Shown here piece by piece: positions 23,100 to 34,389 of a DNA stretch of 64,000 nucleotides (position 1 is the stretch's first letter; every line of letters starts with the position of its first letter). Source of the stretch: Utricularia gibba (lineage: Eukaryota; Streptophyta; Magnoliopsida; Lamiales; Lentibulariaceae); contig CM007989.1 in the NCBI GenBank assembly GCA_002189035.1, forward strand, positions 7,421,501 through 7,485,500, in the 5' to 3' direction. The notes under the pieces were generated by a model. That model did no database searches and was not told the origin of the DNA. It saw nothing but the letters and a program-made list of their open reading frames with translations. Position numbers and translations under genes: made by a program.

Positions 23100-24233
23100 A
23101 TGGCGAAAAATCGCGCTCGAGAACCGGATCTTGAACCTACTTCCGATGAAGAGGAATCTGGATCTGAGTCCGAGTCCGAGTCCGAGTCCGAGGTGGAGTC
23201 GGAGAGAACTCCAGAAGCGGCGCCTGCGCCCAGCGTGCAGCAGTCGCTGCCGCGGGATCACGTACAGTCGGAGGGCAGCGACGCGGGACCTGAATCCGAA
23301 GAATCTAGTGACGAGGAGGCGCCATCGCCACCTGAGCCCGCTGCCATTGTGGAGAACGCTACTTCGAAGAAGAAGGGTAATGCTATCGTTCCCTCTCAGT
23401 CAAGTATATCATCCGAGCCTTCAACTCCGTCCTCAAAACTGATTGGAAGCAAACGTGCGGCTGACTCGAAGGACGTGAGTCATAAGGATTCTAAGAAGGT
23501 AAGGAGGAAACTCGACACAGCACCCGAGTCTGAAAAGAGAAACGGATCCAAAAAGCCATCTTTTCAGAGGGTTTGGAACGGTGATGATGAGGAGGTGGTT
23601 TTGAGAGGGATTCTAGAGTACAGTGATACAAAGAAGTTAGACCCTTATACAGATATTGCGTCTTTCCATGAGTTTATCAAGGAAAAATTGCAAGCAAATG
23701 TGAACAAGGATCAGCTGAGGACCAAGATCAGAAGATTGAAGGACAAGTTTACGTTGAACAAGAACAAAGAAGTAGATGGTGAAGATCGCGTCTTTTCCAA
23801 GCCACATGAACAAACGGCGTATGAGTTATCCAAACAGATATGGGGAAAAACGAACATGGAAACTGCAGTGCGCAGTTCTATTTCCAAATTGCCAAAGCAG
23901 ACGAAACCAATCAAGGAAAATGGCTTCCTTGAGCACAGCAATGGTGTGATACCAGAAAATGGGAATGTTGCTGTTAAGACTGGTGCAGATGATGGCCCAG
24001 TGCGGAAGAATATTCCGAATTTGAGCAACGATTCTGGAAGATCAGCTGCAGACATGGAAGGTATGGTTCAGAGGATTGGAGAGTGGATTTTCGAGGGAGA
24101 GAAGGTGGTGGAGGGTAGTAAACAGTGGAAGAATCTCAAGCTACGGGAGATGGAGGCTTACTATCAGACTCTGCAGGTAAAGTTTGCGAGGACTAAGCTG
24201 GTAATTGATACCTTGAAGTCTTCGAATGCTTGA
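23100..24233 (+). CDS. GeBP/GPL-family transcription factor (storekeeper-like)
   Basis: GeBP-family proteins are plant nuclear DNA-binding factors linked to trichome and cytokinin-response regulation. The gene is intronless and encodes 377 residues. An acidic, Ser/Glu-rich N terminus (about residues 15-90) includes a run coded by TCCGAG repeats. The conserved central domain, about residues 155-250, starts at FQRVWNGDDEEVVLRGI and continues with FHEFIKEKL, KIRRLKDKF and a later HEQTAYELSKQIWG. The C-terminal segment near residues 320-370 (EGMVQRIGEWIFEG, LREMEAYYQTLQVKF) fits the leucine-rich region of the family. No break is seen. Confidence 0.92.
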   Translation: MAKNRAREPDLEPTSDEEESGSESESESESEVESERTPEAAPAPSVQQSLPRDHVQSEGSDAGPESEESSDEEAPSPPEPAAIVENATSKKKGNAIVPSQSSISSEPSTPSSKLIGSKRAADSKDVSHKDSKKVRRKLDTAPESEKRNGSKKPSFQRVWNGDDEEVVLRGILEYSDTKKLDPYTDIASFHEFIKEKLQANVNKDQLRTKIRRLKDKFTLNKNKEVDGEDRVFSKPHEQTAYELSKQIWGKTNMETAVRSSISKLPKQTKPIKENGFLEHSNGVIPENGNVAVKTGADDGPVRKNIPNLSNDSGRSAADMEGMVQRIGEWIFEGEKVVEGSKQWKNLKLREMEAYYQTLQVKFARTKLVIDTLKSSNA

Positions 24234-24713
24234 GTTAGCAGCTGGGTGCGGTTCGTACTTTCCCCAAGTTTCCTTCATGGTTTTGCTCGCTGATTTTGAC
24301 AACAGCACGTTCACGTTTGCCCTTTAAATTTCAACTATTGTTCAGCGAAGGAGACGGGCTCCATTGTAGGATGGATGGAGTCAATTTTTGTGCCTTTTTG
24401 TCTCATCCAATTATAAGTACGCATCTTTTGATCATGCAAATTTCATCCGCATGCGGACCTGTAAAATGCCCTCCAAAAGCAAAAAAGAATCTTTGATTGT
24501 GGATCTGTAACATCATTGATTGGAAAACCAGAATCAGCATCTAAACAGAAGGATGAGTTGAATAGACGCACCACAGACACTCACATTGAGAAGAGAAGAT
24601 TTCTTTTTCAATGGCGAAGTGGAGAAGAGAAGATACGAACAGGTTCACCAAACAATGCCGCTTGCAAGGAGGGACATGGATTTCAGCTTGTCACACATTC
24701 GTTTGCCCATCTT
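24234..24713. other. Convergent 3' flanks of GeBP and SGT1
   Basis: 480 bp between two stop codons on opposite strands. It holds only the 3' untranslated regions and no recognisable element. Confidence 0.5.
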
Positions 24714-27218
24714 TCAGATCTCCCACTTCCTCAGCTCCATGCCATCAGGGGGGCTCCCTTCCACTTTCTTGGCACCGACCTCTTTCCAGTTTGTGGATAG
24801 CACAGTTCCATTGGACTCGTACTTTCCAGGTTACGGACAGGACATGAATGCTATGAGAAAAACACAAATCCAGAAAGTATAGGTGCATGCTCAAGGACGG
24901 CGGGTCTTACAAGAGATTTCTTCATGGCCCTCCTTGCGTCTTCATCAGCATCGGCGTAGAGTTCTCGGAAAAATTTGTTCACACCTGCATCACCGTCCAG
25001 TTTCTCTTCTTTTTCCTGAAATAAGAGTTTATATCATGTTTAAAGCGCGTTAAGAAAGAAGGCCAATAACAACATGCCTCTTTTTTCACTTGGGCTTCCA
25101 ATTTATCCCAATCTGCCGTTTTTGATTTAGAGGACGGATATGGCAGCCTTTGAGTTGCTGAACAACGGAAGTACAGACAGCATCAGTGTGAATGTCGACA
25201 GGTAAGGATGACAAGTGCATTGCATGCTAAGTTCCAGAAAAAGTTAACCTGCTGGTGCATTGGTTGTTCGAAACACAACGTCCTTCCTATATTCAAGGGA
25301 TGCCCAGTTCAAATTGTCCGCTTTATGAAGCCTAATCTCCACTTTTGTAGACATAACATCATATCTGCATTTCTCAGGGACTATCTGTAGGTAAAAGAAT
25401 TCATATTAGCACGTGAGGAAACAGCAGGATATGCAATCCTATGTAACATCATACGTCTGTACGAAGAACACACAAAAAAAAAAGGAAAAGCAGCATGCCA
25501 TTCATAAAGAATTGGGAAGGCTATTTATCCTCTTCCATCCATGGAAAACACAAGAACGGAATAAAAGTGCAAAGTCAGACAACTTGGATCACCTTTCCAA
25601 ATAATCGAGGCTGGAAATGATATGCATCTTCCCCAGGCACATCTATTTTCACGGAGAGCTAGAGACAAAAAAAGGGACGGGTGAATGCTAGCTTGGAATT
25701 CTCAAGGGATAGGTGACGAAAAACTGGAGCAGTGACTTACAATCTGTTCACCAAAGTCAATGTGCACATTACTGGCTGGTATTCCTTTTGCAAATACCGT
25801 AACCACAACGTCTTCCAATTTTTGGTAAAATTCATGTCTGTTATTTTACAAAAGGGGCATGGCATAAATCGAGTGAGGAAGCAAAGAGAAACCACCAATC
25901 CATACACTTTAGCTGTTTTTCTGTATGCAGATTAATCAGGATTGTTCAATGAAGATAACATCAACAGCCAATAAGAAATTAGATATTAACCTGTATTTGG
26001 GTTTGGGTGCCACTGCTGAGGTTTCTGGAATGGTTAAACTAACATTCGGATGCAAATTATTGGCGGTCGCGACCTGGGGAGGACCCAATTCTACAGCATG
26101 TTTGGGAAGTTCCAAATTTTCCGCTAAAGAAAAAAGCAAAATAACATGAGAAGATATGGAAAAAAGCAACAACGTTTCAACTAAGATTTTACTATGATTG
26201 AACTGAGCAAATAGCATGCTTGCATACACCAACAAAATTACACTGTTCTTAGAGGTTAGACGGGTGATAGCCACATTACCAGCTATCAGCTCATTGCATT
26301 CTTCAATCCGCTTTTTGAATCTGGAATCACTTGGCGCCAAAGAAGCCCCGTTCTCTAGTGCTGTTTTCGCAGTTGGGTACTCTTCAAGCTTCATGCATGC
26401 CACACTGAACAGGGGAAAATCACAATGTAAGAAAATTATCACCCAAAGTGCCAAAGAGAACCCCCCATTACAAACAAGCACATGGAAAACCACACAAAAT
26501 CTTTTCGTATCCATCTCACTAAAATCTACAGAAAAATTCACCCTTTACGAAAATAGGCCTTAGCATTGACCGGATCCAACTCGATTGCTTTATTTGCATC
26601 AGCCACCGCCTCTGCGCGTCAAAACAACCATCGTAATGCGGCAGAATCACAAGCCTCGTGATAATCAAATAACAAAAATCTAGAAACCCGGACAAATTGA
26701 TCTCCTGAAACCATGATCGTGAGCAAAGGCAAAAATAAACTCCTGAAAGATAAGTGGATATAGGAAGTCAACTACAGGAAATCTATACAGAATCCGCAAA
26801 TCCTAGACTGGAAAGATACTCACTCTTTACAAACATACAAGACAAAGATAAGACTCTTCCTTCATCAACGAGAAACACTTAACAATAGCGGAAATCTATA
26901 CAGAATCCAGACCGTTTCCGCACAACTAACACTGGCAACCGACAAAATAGATGGCAATGCACCTCGGAGGGGCATAAGGAATCCACGCACAACGCACACT
27001 GATCCCGCTACTGCAAGAAATCACTAAAGAAGCAATACCGAGGTGTTCTCCCTACCCGTGAAGTTTTTTAGCTTGATATTGGCTTGGGCACGATCCGCGA
27101 AGAGCCCGGAATCGTCAGGCACCAGAGAAATCGCCTGCGTGAAGAGGTCAACTGCAAGTTCAAAGTTGTCGTCAAAGAAAGCTTCCTTCGCCTTCCGCTC
27201 GAGCTCCGCGGACGCCAT
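24714..27218 (-). CDS. SGT1: SGT1, HSP90 co-chaperone and SCF-associated protein
   Basis: SGT1 links HSP90 and RAR1 to NLR immune receptors and to SCF ubiquitin ligases. Ten exons on the minus strand: 27056-27218, 26542-26611, 26280-26404, 25991-26123, 25741-25837, 25593-25658, 25249-25384, 25078-25157, 24911-25015 and 24714-24821. Together they give 360 residues, the usual length. The TPR domain spans residues 1-119 ([34 protein letters not shown]). The CS domain is about 163-263 ([27 protein letters not shown]). The SGS domain is about 264-360 ([40 protein letters not shown]). The intron after exon 8 requires a GC donor (GAG|GCATGT). HSP90 lies under 1 kb upstream of its start. Confidence 0.95.
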
Positions 27219-27498
27219 GGATAGATTGCGTGATTGGATCCGAATTCGACTTGATCTTCTTGAATGCAAGTGATGGAACACTCTAGAATCAAATTGTCTT
27301 TCAACGTTAGAAAAATCAAAATCCTAAATTATTAAAATTCATAAACAACAAATGGGGCTGGATTTAATGTGTGCGTCTTGTCACAGCTCCACCACAGTTC
27401 TGTGGATAAGAAGATACTTGGGGAATACAGCAGCAGCAAGAAGCATCCCTCCAGGCTCCATAGCCACTTTCTTCTTCGTGAGCTCGGCACAAGATCCA
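27219..27498. promoter_or_regulatory. Compact bidirectional promoter, SGT1 / PAM68-like
   Basis: Only 280 bp separate the two start codons of this head-to-head pair, so promoters and leaders must overlap or abut. No clear TATA box was found. Confidence 0.5.
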
Positions 27499-28026
27499 AT
27501 GAGAACTCTCACCATCCTACAGCCACTCACACCTGTGAATCGACATCCATGGCCGGGGAAACCCCGATTCCTGAACACGCGACCCCAATTGGTCGCCCGA
27601 GCACCACGGCAGTTCCGCGGCGGGGCGAAGGGGTTCGGCGGATCAAGAGACGCCGGAGCCAATGAGGCTGAAGAAGCCAAGTCAACAAGAAAGGAGGCGA
27701 AATACGGGAACGATGCGGATGATGAGATATCCGAAGAGGTGCGCAACAAGATCATCTCGAGGATCTTGATCTTCGTCGGGGTTCCATTGGGAATTGGGTT
27801 GGCGATTCTTCAGGTTTTGAGCGTGTTGAGTGACCAGGGATTGTGGGTGGTGCCCAAATGGGTGCCATTTTTGACAACTTTCTTCACCTTCGGAGCTTCT
27901 GTGCTTGGCATTGCTTACGGCACACTCTCTACCAGCCTCAACCCTGAGGAAGAAGGTACGTTTCTTGGGCTTGAGCAGCTAGAGAGAAATTGGAACGAGA
28001 TGTGGAAAGAAGACAACGAGGGGTAG
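27499..28026 (+). CDS. PAM68-like chloroplast membrane protein (DUF3464)
   Basis: PAM68 is a thylakoid protein that assists early photosystem II assembly; close relatives share the domain. The gene is intronless, with 175 residues from the ATG at 27499. The first 50 or so residues are basic, proline-rich and poor in acids (MRTLTILQPLTPVNRHPW), as in a chloroplast transit peptide. GAKGFGG and DEISEEVRNKIISRIL precede two hydrophobic segments (FVGVPLGIGLAILQVLSVL and WVPFLTTFFTFGASVLGIAY). The end contains SLNPEEEGTFLGLEQ and WNEMWKED, matching the family. The frame is open 49 codons further upstream, but that extension is not transit-like. It converges on HSP90, whose stop codon is 170 bp away. 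Confidence 0.85.
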   Translation: MRTLTILQPLTPVNRHPWPGKPRFLNTRPQLVARAPRQFRGGAKGFGGSRDAGANEAEEAKSTRKEAKYGNDADDEISEEVRNKIISRILIFVGVPLGIGLAILQVLSVLSDQGLWVVPKWVPFLTTFFTFGASVLGIAYGTLSTSLNPEEEGTFLGLEQLERNWNEMWKEDNEG

Positions 28027-28196
28027 ATTAGCCACCCAATTTTACTCTCGGGGTTGTTTCGTGATAACTGGAGAGATTGTATACATTCGAAAACGCCATA
28101 GAAGTGATGTTCATTCAGTTCACACAGAGACATAGCAGCGAACAAACAGACGGTGAGACTTCACAGTTAGCAGAGAAGAGTAAAAGTTTCGTTCCC

Positions 28197-30473
28197 TCAA
28201 TCAACTTCCTCCATTTTGCTTTCTTCATTGTTTGCATCCTCCAAAGCAGGTATTTCCTCGTCCTCGGGAGTTTCTTCCTCATCGATGCTCAATCCCAGCT
28301 TCAGCATTCTGTGGATTCTGGATGCAAACGTGTTGGGATCATCCAAGCTGAACCCAGAAGTAAGCAGGGCGGTTTCGAAGAGAAGCAGGACCAGATCTTT
28401 CACGGATTTATCGTTCTTATCAGCCTCAGCTCTCTTCCTCAGCTCCTCCATGATTCCGTTGTCTGGGTTGATTTCCATTGTCTTCTTGCTCGACATGTAC
28501 GAGCTCATGCTAGAATCTCTGAGAGCTTGAGCTTTCATGATCCGTTCCATGTTCGCAGTCCAACCATACTCCCCAGTCACCAAGCAGCAGGGAGAGTCCA
28601 CGATTCTGTCAGAGATCACGACCTTCTCTACTTTCTCGCCAAGGATGTCTTTGATCACCTTGCAGAGACTCTCGAAGGACTTCTTCTTCTCCTCCTTCTT
28701 TTTCTTTTCCTCATCAGTTTCCTCATCCAATTTCAAGCCTTCTTTGGTAGCGGATACAAGCTTCTTTCCATCGTATTCCTTCAGCTGTCCAACGGCATAT
28801 TCATCGATCGCGTCCACCATGAACAGCACCTCGTATCCCTTCTTCTTGAGGCGTTCCAGGAAGGGAGAGTTCTCCACTGCTTTCTTGCTCTCACCAGTTA
28901 TGTAGTAGATATCCTTCTGGCCGTCCTTCATCCTCGTCACGTAGTCTTTCAAACTGGTCAACTCGTCGCCGCTTTTGGTGGAATGGTATCTGAGCAAATC
29001 GGCCAACTTTGATCTGTTCTGGCTGTCTTCGTGGATGCCCAGCTTCAGGTTCTTGGAAAAGGCTTCGTAGAATTTGTTGTAGTCTTCTTTGTTCTCAGCA
29101 ATTTCAGAGAACATTTCGATGCACTTCTTCACGAGATTCTTTCTGATCACCTTGAGAATCTTGTTCTGCTGCAGCATTTCACGGGAAATGTTGAGAGGCA
29201 AATCATCAGAATCCACAACACCTTTGACAAATCCGAGGTACTCGGGGATCAGTTCCTCGCAGTTATCCATAATGAAGACTCTCCTGACGTAGAGCTTGAT
29301 GTTGTTCATCTTCTTTCGAGTGTCGAAAAGATCAAAAGGAGCCCGTTTAGGAACAAAGAGGATCGCTTTGAACTCCAGTTGGCCTTCAACAGAGAAATGC
29401 TTCACAGCAAGATGATCCTCCCAATCATTGGTCAAGCTTTTGTAGAACGAGGCATACTCGTCCTTGGTGATCTCTTCTGGCTTCCTCAACCAAATCGGCT
29501 TCTGCTTGTTGATGAGTGACCATTCGTGAGAAACTTCCTTGATCTTCTTTTTCTTTCCCTTCTCCTTTTCCTTGTCCTCATCAATCTCCTCAATTTCACC
29601 TTCCTTGTCCTTAGTAGGCTCATCGTCCTCATCATCGCTGATCTCTTTCTCAGTCGTCTTCTCCGTCCATAAATTGACAGGGTAGCTTATGAATTCAGAG
29701 TGTTTCTTCACCAGATCCTTAATTTTCCTCTCCTCGAGGTATTCCAACTGCAAATGCAGCAACATTTAGCAACGAAGATTTCATAGCACAAGAGCACACA
29801 GTGCAGATACTGTGGATTACCTGATCTTCCTTCAAGTATAGAGTGATCTTTGTACCCCTACCAAGCTGCTCTCCATCGACATCCCTTGTGACCGTGAATG
29901 AACCTCCGGCTTGAGATTCCCAAATGTACTGCTCATCGTCGTTGTGCTTGGTGGTAACAATCACCTTCTCAGCCACCAAATAGGCGGAATAGAAGCCAAC
30001 CCCAAACTGGCCAATCATACTCACATCCGCACCAGCTTGCAAGGCCTCCGTAAATTCCTTCGTTCCAGACCTCGCAATAGTCCCCAAATTGTTCACCAAA
30101 TCTGCCAATCCCTCAAAACGAACCACAAAATCAACATACCATTCAAAACATAATGAAAGAAACAGGCATACACAACAAAACCACTTTCTCGCGTTTCGAC
30201 ATAGTTACCTGCTTTGGTCATTCCAATTCCACTATCGATGATCGAGAGCGTCTTGTTCACCTTATCAGGAACAAGACGAATGAAAAGCTCCGGCTGCGCA
30301 TCGAGCTTGCTCTTATCAGTCAAACTCTCAAACCGAATTTTGTCCAGCGCATCAGACGCGTTGCTGATCAGCTCACGAAGGAAAATCTCCTTGTTGCTGT
30401 AGAATGTGTTGATGATCAGACTCAACAGCTGGTTGATTTCCGCCTGAAAAGCAAACGTTTCCGCCTCCGCCAT
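28197..30473 (-). CDS. HSP90: Cytosolic heat shock protein 90
   Basis: ATP-dependent dimeric chaperone for kinases, receptors and NLR immune proteins. Exons on the minus strand: 30209-30473, 29821-30101 and 28197-29747, giving 698 residues, the normal plant cytosolic length. The N-terminal GHKL ATPase has [19 protein letters not shown] and [19 protein letters not shown]; the glycine loop [13 protein letters not shown] follows. An acidic, charged linker (about residues 215-255) leads to the middle domain. The C terminus is MEEVD, the docking site for TPR co-chaperones, marking it as cytosolic. A second ATG three bases upstream would add one Met. The upstream region carries clustered heat shock elements. 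The co-chaperone gene SGT1 is nearby. Confidence 0.98.
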
Positions 30474-30897
30474 CACAGTGCAGCACTGAATCGAGGAACG
30501 GCCTGAATGCTATTTTCGAAACTCTCTCTGATTGCCACGATACGAAGCGAGAAGCGCTTAATATATCTGCGGGAAGAGTTCTAGGAGGTTCCATCGATAA
30601 TGCTTCGCGGTAGAAGGTTTGAGAAAAGTTCCAGGAGGTTCCAGTTGCTCCGGAACCTTCTAGGATTTATCGTCGGACAGTCGGAGAGTTCCATGGGCCG
30701 TTAAACATTCATTCGGGCCATGATTCTCGGGCCCATTAGGCCCTGTTTGTTTCAGGCTGCTTTTTTTATTTTTTTATTTTTTTTTATCTTGGTTCTGTTC
30801 AAGCTGTAAGTAACTGATTTTCCAAAGCCACTAACCGGCAGCTACCCAGATTCTTAGGATGACCAGGTCTTGGGACCGGCACCGGTGCTGATGTTCG
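30474..30897. promoter_or_regulatory. HSP90 heat-shock promoter, shared with the divergent QC gene
   Basis: 424 bp between divergent start codons. On the minus strand a TATA-like motif lies at 30559-30566 (TTAATATAT region). Beyond it, GAA/TTC-type modules of heat shock elements cluster: 30572-30592 (GGAAGAGTTCTAGGAGGTTCC, shown in two parts as GGAAGAGTTC and TAGGAGGTTCC) and 30629-30664 (including GGAACCTTCTAGGA). These are the alternating inverted repeats bound by heat shock factor trimers, placed where HSF sites act on the HSP90 side. Confidence 0.75.
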
Positions 30898-33090
30898 ATG
30901 CGTACGCGGGGGCTGAAAAGAGGGCTGAGAAAGAGCTCTTCCGATTCAAAGGCGCGTGATCTCGTCAATAGTGATATGGTGCTTGGTTCGCCGTGGCTGC
31001 ATTCCACTCGGGCGATTGTTCCTTTGATGATTTCGGGTGGTTTGCTTCTGTGCCTTGTATTTTTTGTGAAGATTTCTTTCAGCAAGGAGAGCGCGGTTGC
31101 TTCGGAGTCGATTACGGGTCAAATTCATGGCGTCCAAGTTGTGAATGAATTTCCTCATGATCCTCGTGCCTTTACCCAGGTTTTATTTTCTTTGAATCCG
31201 ATTGCGTTTCTACCCACTCGGGGAATCAGATGAAATTCATAATTTCTTGATTATCTTTCAAGTAAAAAGAATGGTGGGTGCAGGGCCTGCTGTATGGTGG
31301 AAAGGATACCTTGTACGAATCTACTGGGCTGAATGGGCGTGTGAGTTTGCTTCTGTCTTTGTAATATTTTGACTCTAGTAAAATGATTTTCGAAAAGCAT
31401 ATGATTTGTTCTGCATTTGCAACTTGTATTCTTGTATGTGGTGTACCAGATGTATTTTCACACTGATGGTTAAATTGGTCTAAATTCAAGTTGAAAATGA
31501 ACATTCATCTGACTCCTGTAAATTTTTCATATCTGAGATTGCAGTCATCTGTTCGAAGAGTTGCTCTTCAAACAGGGAAGGTACAGATTCTTCCACTTTT
31601 TCTGATTTTTATGGAAGCATCAACTTGAAGCTGAAGTATTGTTACTAAATGTATAACAGAAAGCTTGGTCTAGGGTAATGAGTGTGGAAAACTTGTTTTC
31701 TTTGCAAACAGGTTCTCGACATTCATGAAATGCCCAACAAATACTTTGGCGAGGGTTTGGCACTTCTAAATGGCAGGTGCTTCTGCAAGTTGATGTTTTG
31801 CATAACTAGTGGAGTATCTAGTAATTTGGTGCACGTACTTTCTTTGTAGGTTGTTTCAGGTCACATGGTTGTCAAAAACTGGCTTTATATATGATCGCAG
31901 CAATTTGAGCGATGTTTGTGCTACATCTTTAGCCATCACTTTCTTGTTATTTTTCGTCTCATGATGTTTCCTCTGTTTGAGTTGCTACCGGAATGCATTA
32001 TTCTGTATATATTTGTAGAATAGTCACTCACTAGCAAAGACTTGAATTGAAATTACACGCATATATGCAGATCAGAACATTCCCTAACGAAATGCAAGAT
32101 GGATGGGGTTTAGCAACTGATGGAAAGATTTTGTTTGGAAGTGATGGGACTTCAACCTTGTACCACATTGACCCCGAGTCCTTCAAAGGTTTTACTATTT
32201 AAAATGTGTTTGCTGGGCTGTTTCTCCAATCAGTGTGTCAACCAAGTATTTGAATTGATATGAAAACCACTGTTATCCTATCTTATTCTATGTTGTGTTT
32301 TTTATGCAGTATTGAAAAAGCACACTGTCATGTACAATGGGCATCAAGTATACAATTTAAACGAACTTGAATATGTCAATGGTGAAGTTTGGGCAAATAT
32401 ATGGATGGTATGTACCAACTTCCACTCCCCATTTTCACGATCTGCAACCATGTATTTAGCACTAAAATTCTTTCCCATCCCAACTCTGTGTGACTCATTG
32501 AGGAGTCAGTGTAGGTTCTTCATGGATCACATATAGTTGATACAAAATTCATGACATCATGATCTGTGCACGTTTATCTCCAGACAGATTGCATTGCAAG
32601 AATATCGTACAAGGATGGACTTGTCCTGGGTTGGATACACTTGCCAGAACTGAGGTCTAGCCTTCCTTCTCCTCATGCCCTGTAACATCTAAAATTTTTC
32701 AGCAGCTAAATCTATTGCAATCCATCAACAGGGAACGTTTGGTAGCAACTGGGAACACGGTACCATCTCCCACCTTCCGGGACATTAACTTTCATAGAAT
32801 GTCACCTTACATTACTGCTGGATTTTTCAGGGGATTGATGTATTGAACGGCATAGCATGGGATCAAAAAAGGAACCGTATATTTGGTAATTAGATCTTGA
32901 GGATCTTTCCCAGCTTCTTTCATACTTGTTCATCATTGTGATAGTAAGAGCTCTGTACTTCACTGCAGTCACGGGAAAGCTTTGGCCAAAACTATATGAA
33001 ATCAAACTGCAACCACTGAAGAAGCCTCCCAGGAGCCAGGATATCCAGAAGCTCTGCATGCCCCCGCCCTTCGATTTCCAAAGACCGTAG
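30898..33090 (+). CDS. QC: Glutaminyl-peptide cyclotransferase, plant type
   Basis: The enzyme converts N-terminal glutamine to pyroglutamate on secretory proteins. It belongs to the plant beta-propeller class, unrelated to mammalian QC. Eleven exons: 30898-31179, 31284-31340, 31545-31580, 31712-31776, 31850-31913, 32071-32188, 32310-32407, 32584-32654, 32732-32759, 32831-32885 and 32969-33090, for 331 residues. A basic N terminus is followed by one transmembrane anchor at about residues 40-60, giving a type II membrane or ER/Golgi protein. Propeller motifs include EFPHDPRAFTQGLLYGG, YESTGLNGRSSVRRV, GWGLATDGKILFGSDGTSTL, LNELEYVNGEVWANIW and DVLNGIAWD. All splice phases close without a break. 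Confidence 0.95.
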
Positions 33091-34389
33091 CCAAGTTTCA
33101 GATGCACTGCACTGTTGTACTTCATGATCGGCTCTGTTACCGATGACCATGTATGTATCTACTTCACAAAATTCATCTCCATTTCAATGCAAATTTTGTT
33201 CAGGGAATCGAGAGCCTATTGGAGGCAAAGCTAATTGAAGTGACCCGGACGGGTTGAGCACATCGACCCGGATCCGTATTCACCAGATTTACAGAATGTA
33301 TTCTTGATTCGGTGGGTTCCATCCATAACTTTACCTCAATATTCACAAATAGGTCCTCAATAATTTTTATAAATTATTGAAAGAAGCCATCCTTGCCCCT
33401 TGGAACGTGGATAATAGAGGTATCTTCAATTAGCTTTGTCCCCACAAATTATATGTATTTTCATTTTGGGCCCCAAGTAAATGGATTCCCGATTCTACCC
33501 TTCCGTCGTCAACTGAAATTGGTCTCTTCACGCCGCCCGCAATGTCATGTGAGTTCAGTTATTGTTCTTCTCTTGCCCACGGGACATTAATAGCCTCGAC
33601 TCAATCAAGCATCTTGCACTCTTTTTTTTTTTTCCGGTTGTAGGTGGAGGTTGGCGATCCACGGTAGGTTTGATCGGAACTTTGTTGTGCGGCTGTTTCT
33701 TGTGTGGGTACTGGGTAGAATTCGAGATTTTTGGATCGGGTGTTTCGGGATTGGATTCTGTTTTTTTTCTGTCTAATTTTGTGGGGGAATCTGAAAATTG
33801 ACATCTATATCTAGAGTTCAATTGCTCACCGTGGAAATTCAAAGTCCGGAGCGTTCAGATCTGCTGTCTCCTTTGTTTCTGATTTGTTTTAGGGGACGGA
33901 GTGCTTAAAGTGTGTAGCTTTTGCCCATTTTTTGATATGACGAAAGTGGAGCTGATTTACCCACATAATGGAACAACAATTGTTCATGCTCCTCTCTCTT
34001 GAAAATGTAGTTCGTATATTTCTTCATTCTACTTCATGTGATAACATTTTGACTTATTCTTGCACAGAGTTGTATCCATAAAGGCAGGAAGACCCTAATA
34101 ATGATGGACGAAAGATCTATGTTTGGGTATCATTTGTCGCTTTTCTTATCTCCCATTATCTCTGTATGGGAATGGAGTGTCCGGAAAATGAGTTATTCCT
34201 GTGTACCTGAGTGGGTGGGTGTAAGATAGTTTGTGGCAGTTTTCAGCGTTTGGTCCGCATTTTTATTGATATAACATGTATAAGGGAATGGAACCATCTG
34301 GATATTTTAGGTAGTGTATACTGTGCCATAATATTCCTAGGCTAGATAGGAAATATAGGAAAGAGATTGTGGAAAGTGGACAAGATTAC
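33091..34389. other. QC 3' flank and leader of the lysine-rich gene
   Basis: 1.3 kb without a recognisable protein. 33560-34100 may hold a leader exon with a following intron of the next gene (acceptor near 34310). A TTTTTTTTTTTT run lies near 33622. Confidence 0.4.

Noticed and set aside
28077-29519. Plus-strand open frames antisense to HSP90 (311 and 162 codons)
   Set aside because: Shadows of the HSP90 coding exon; the minus-strand protein is complete and unmistakable.
33555-33842. Overlapping short frames on both strands upstream of the lysine-rich gene
   Set aside because: They look like leader or intron sequence with a T run; no conserved protein segment.
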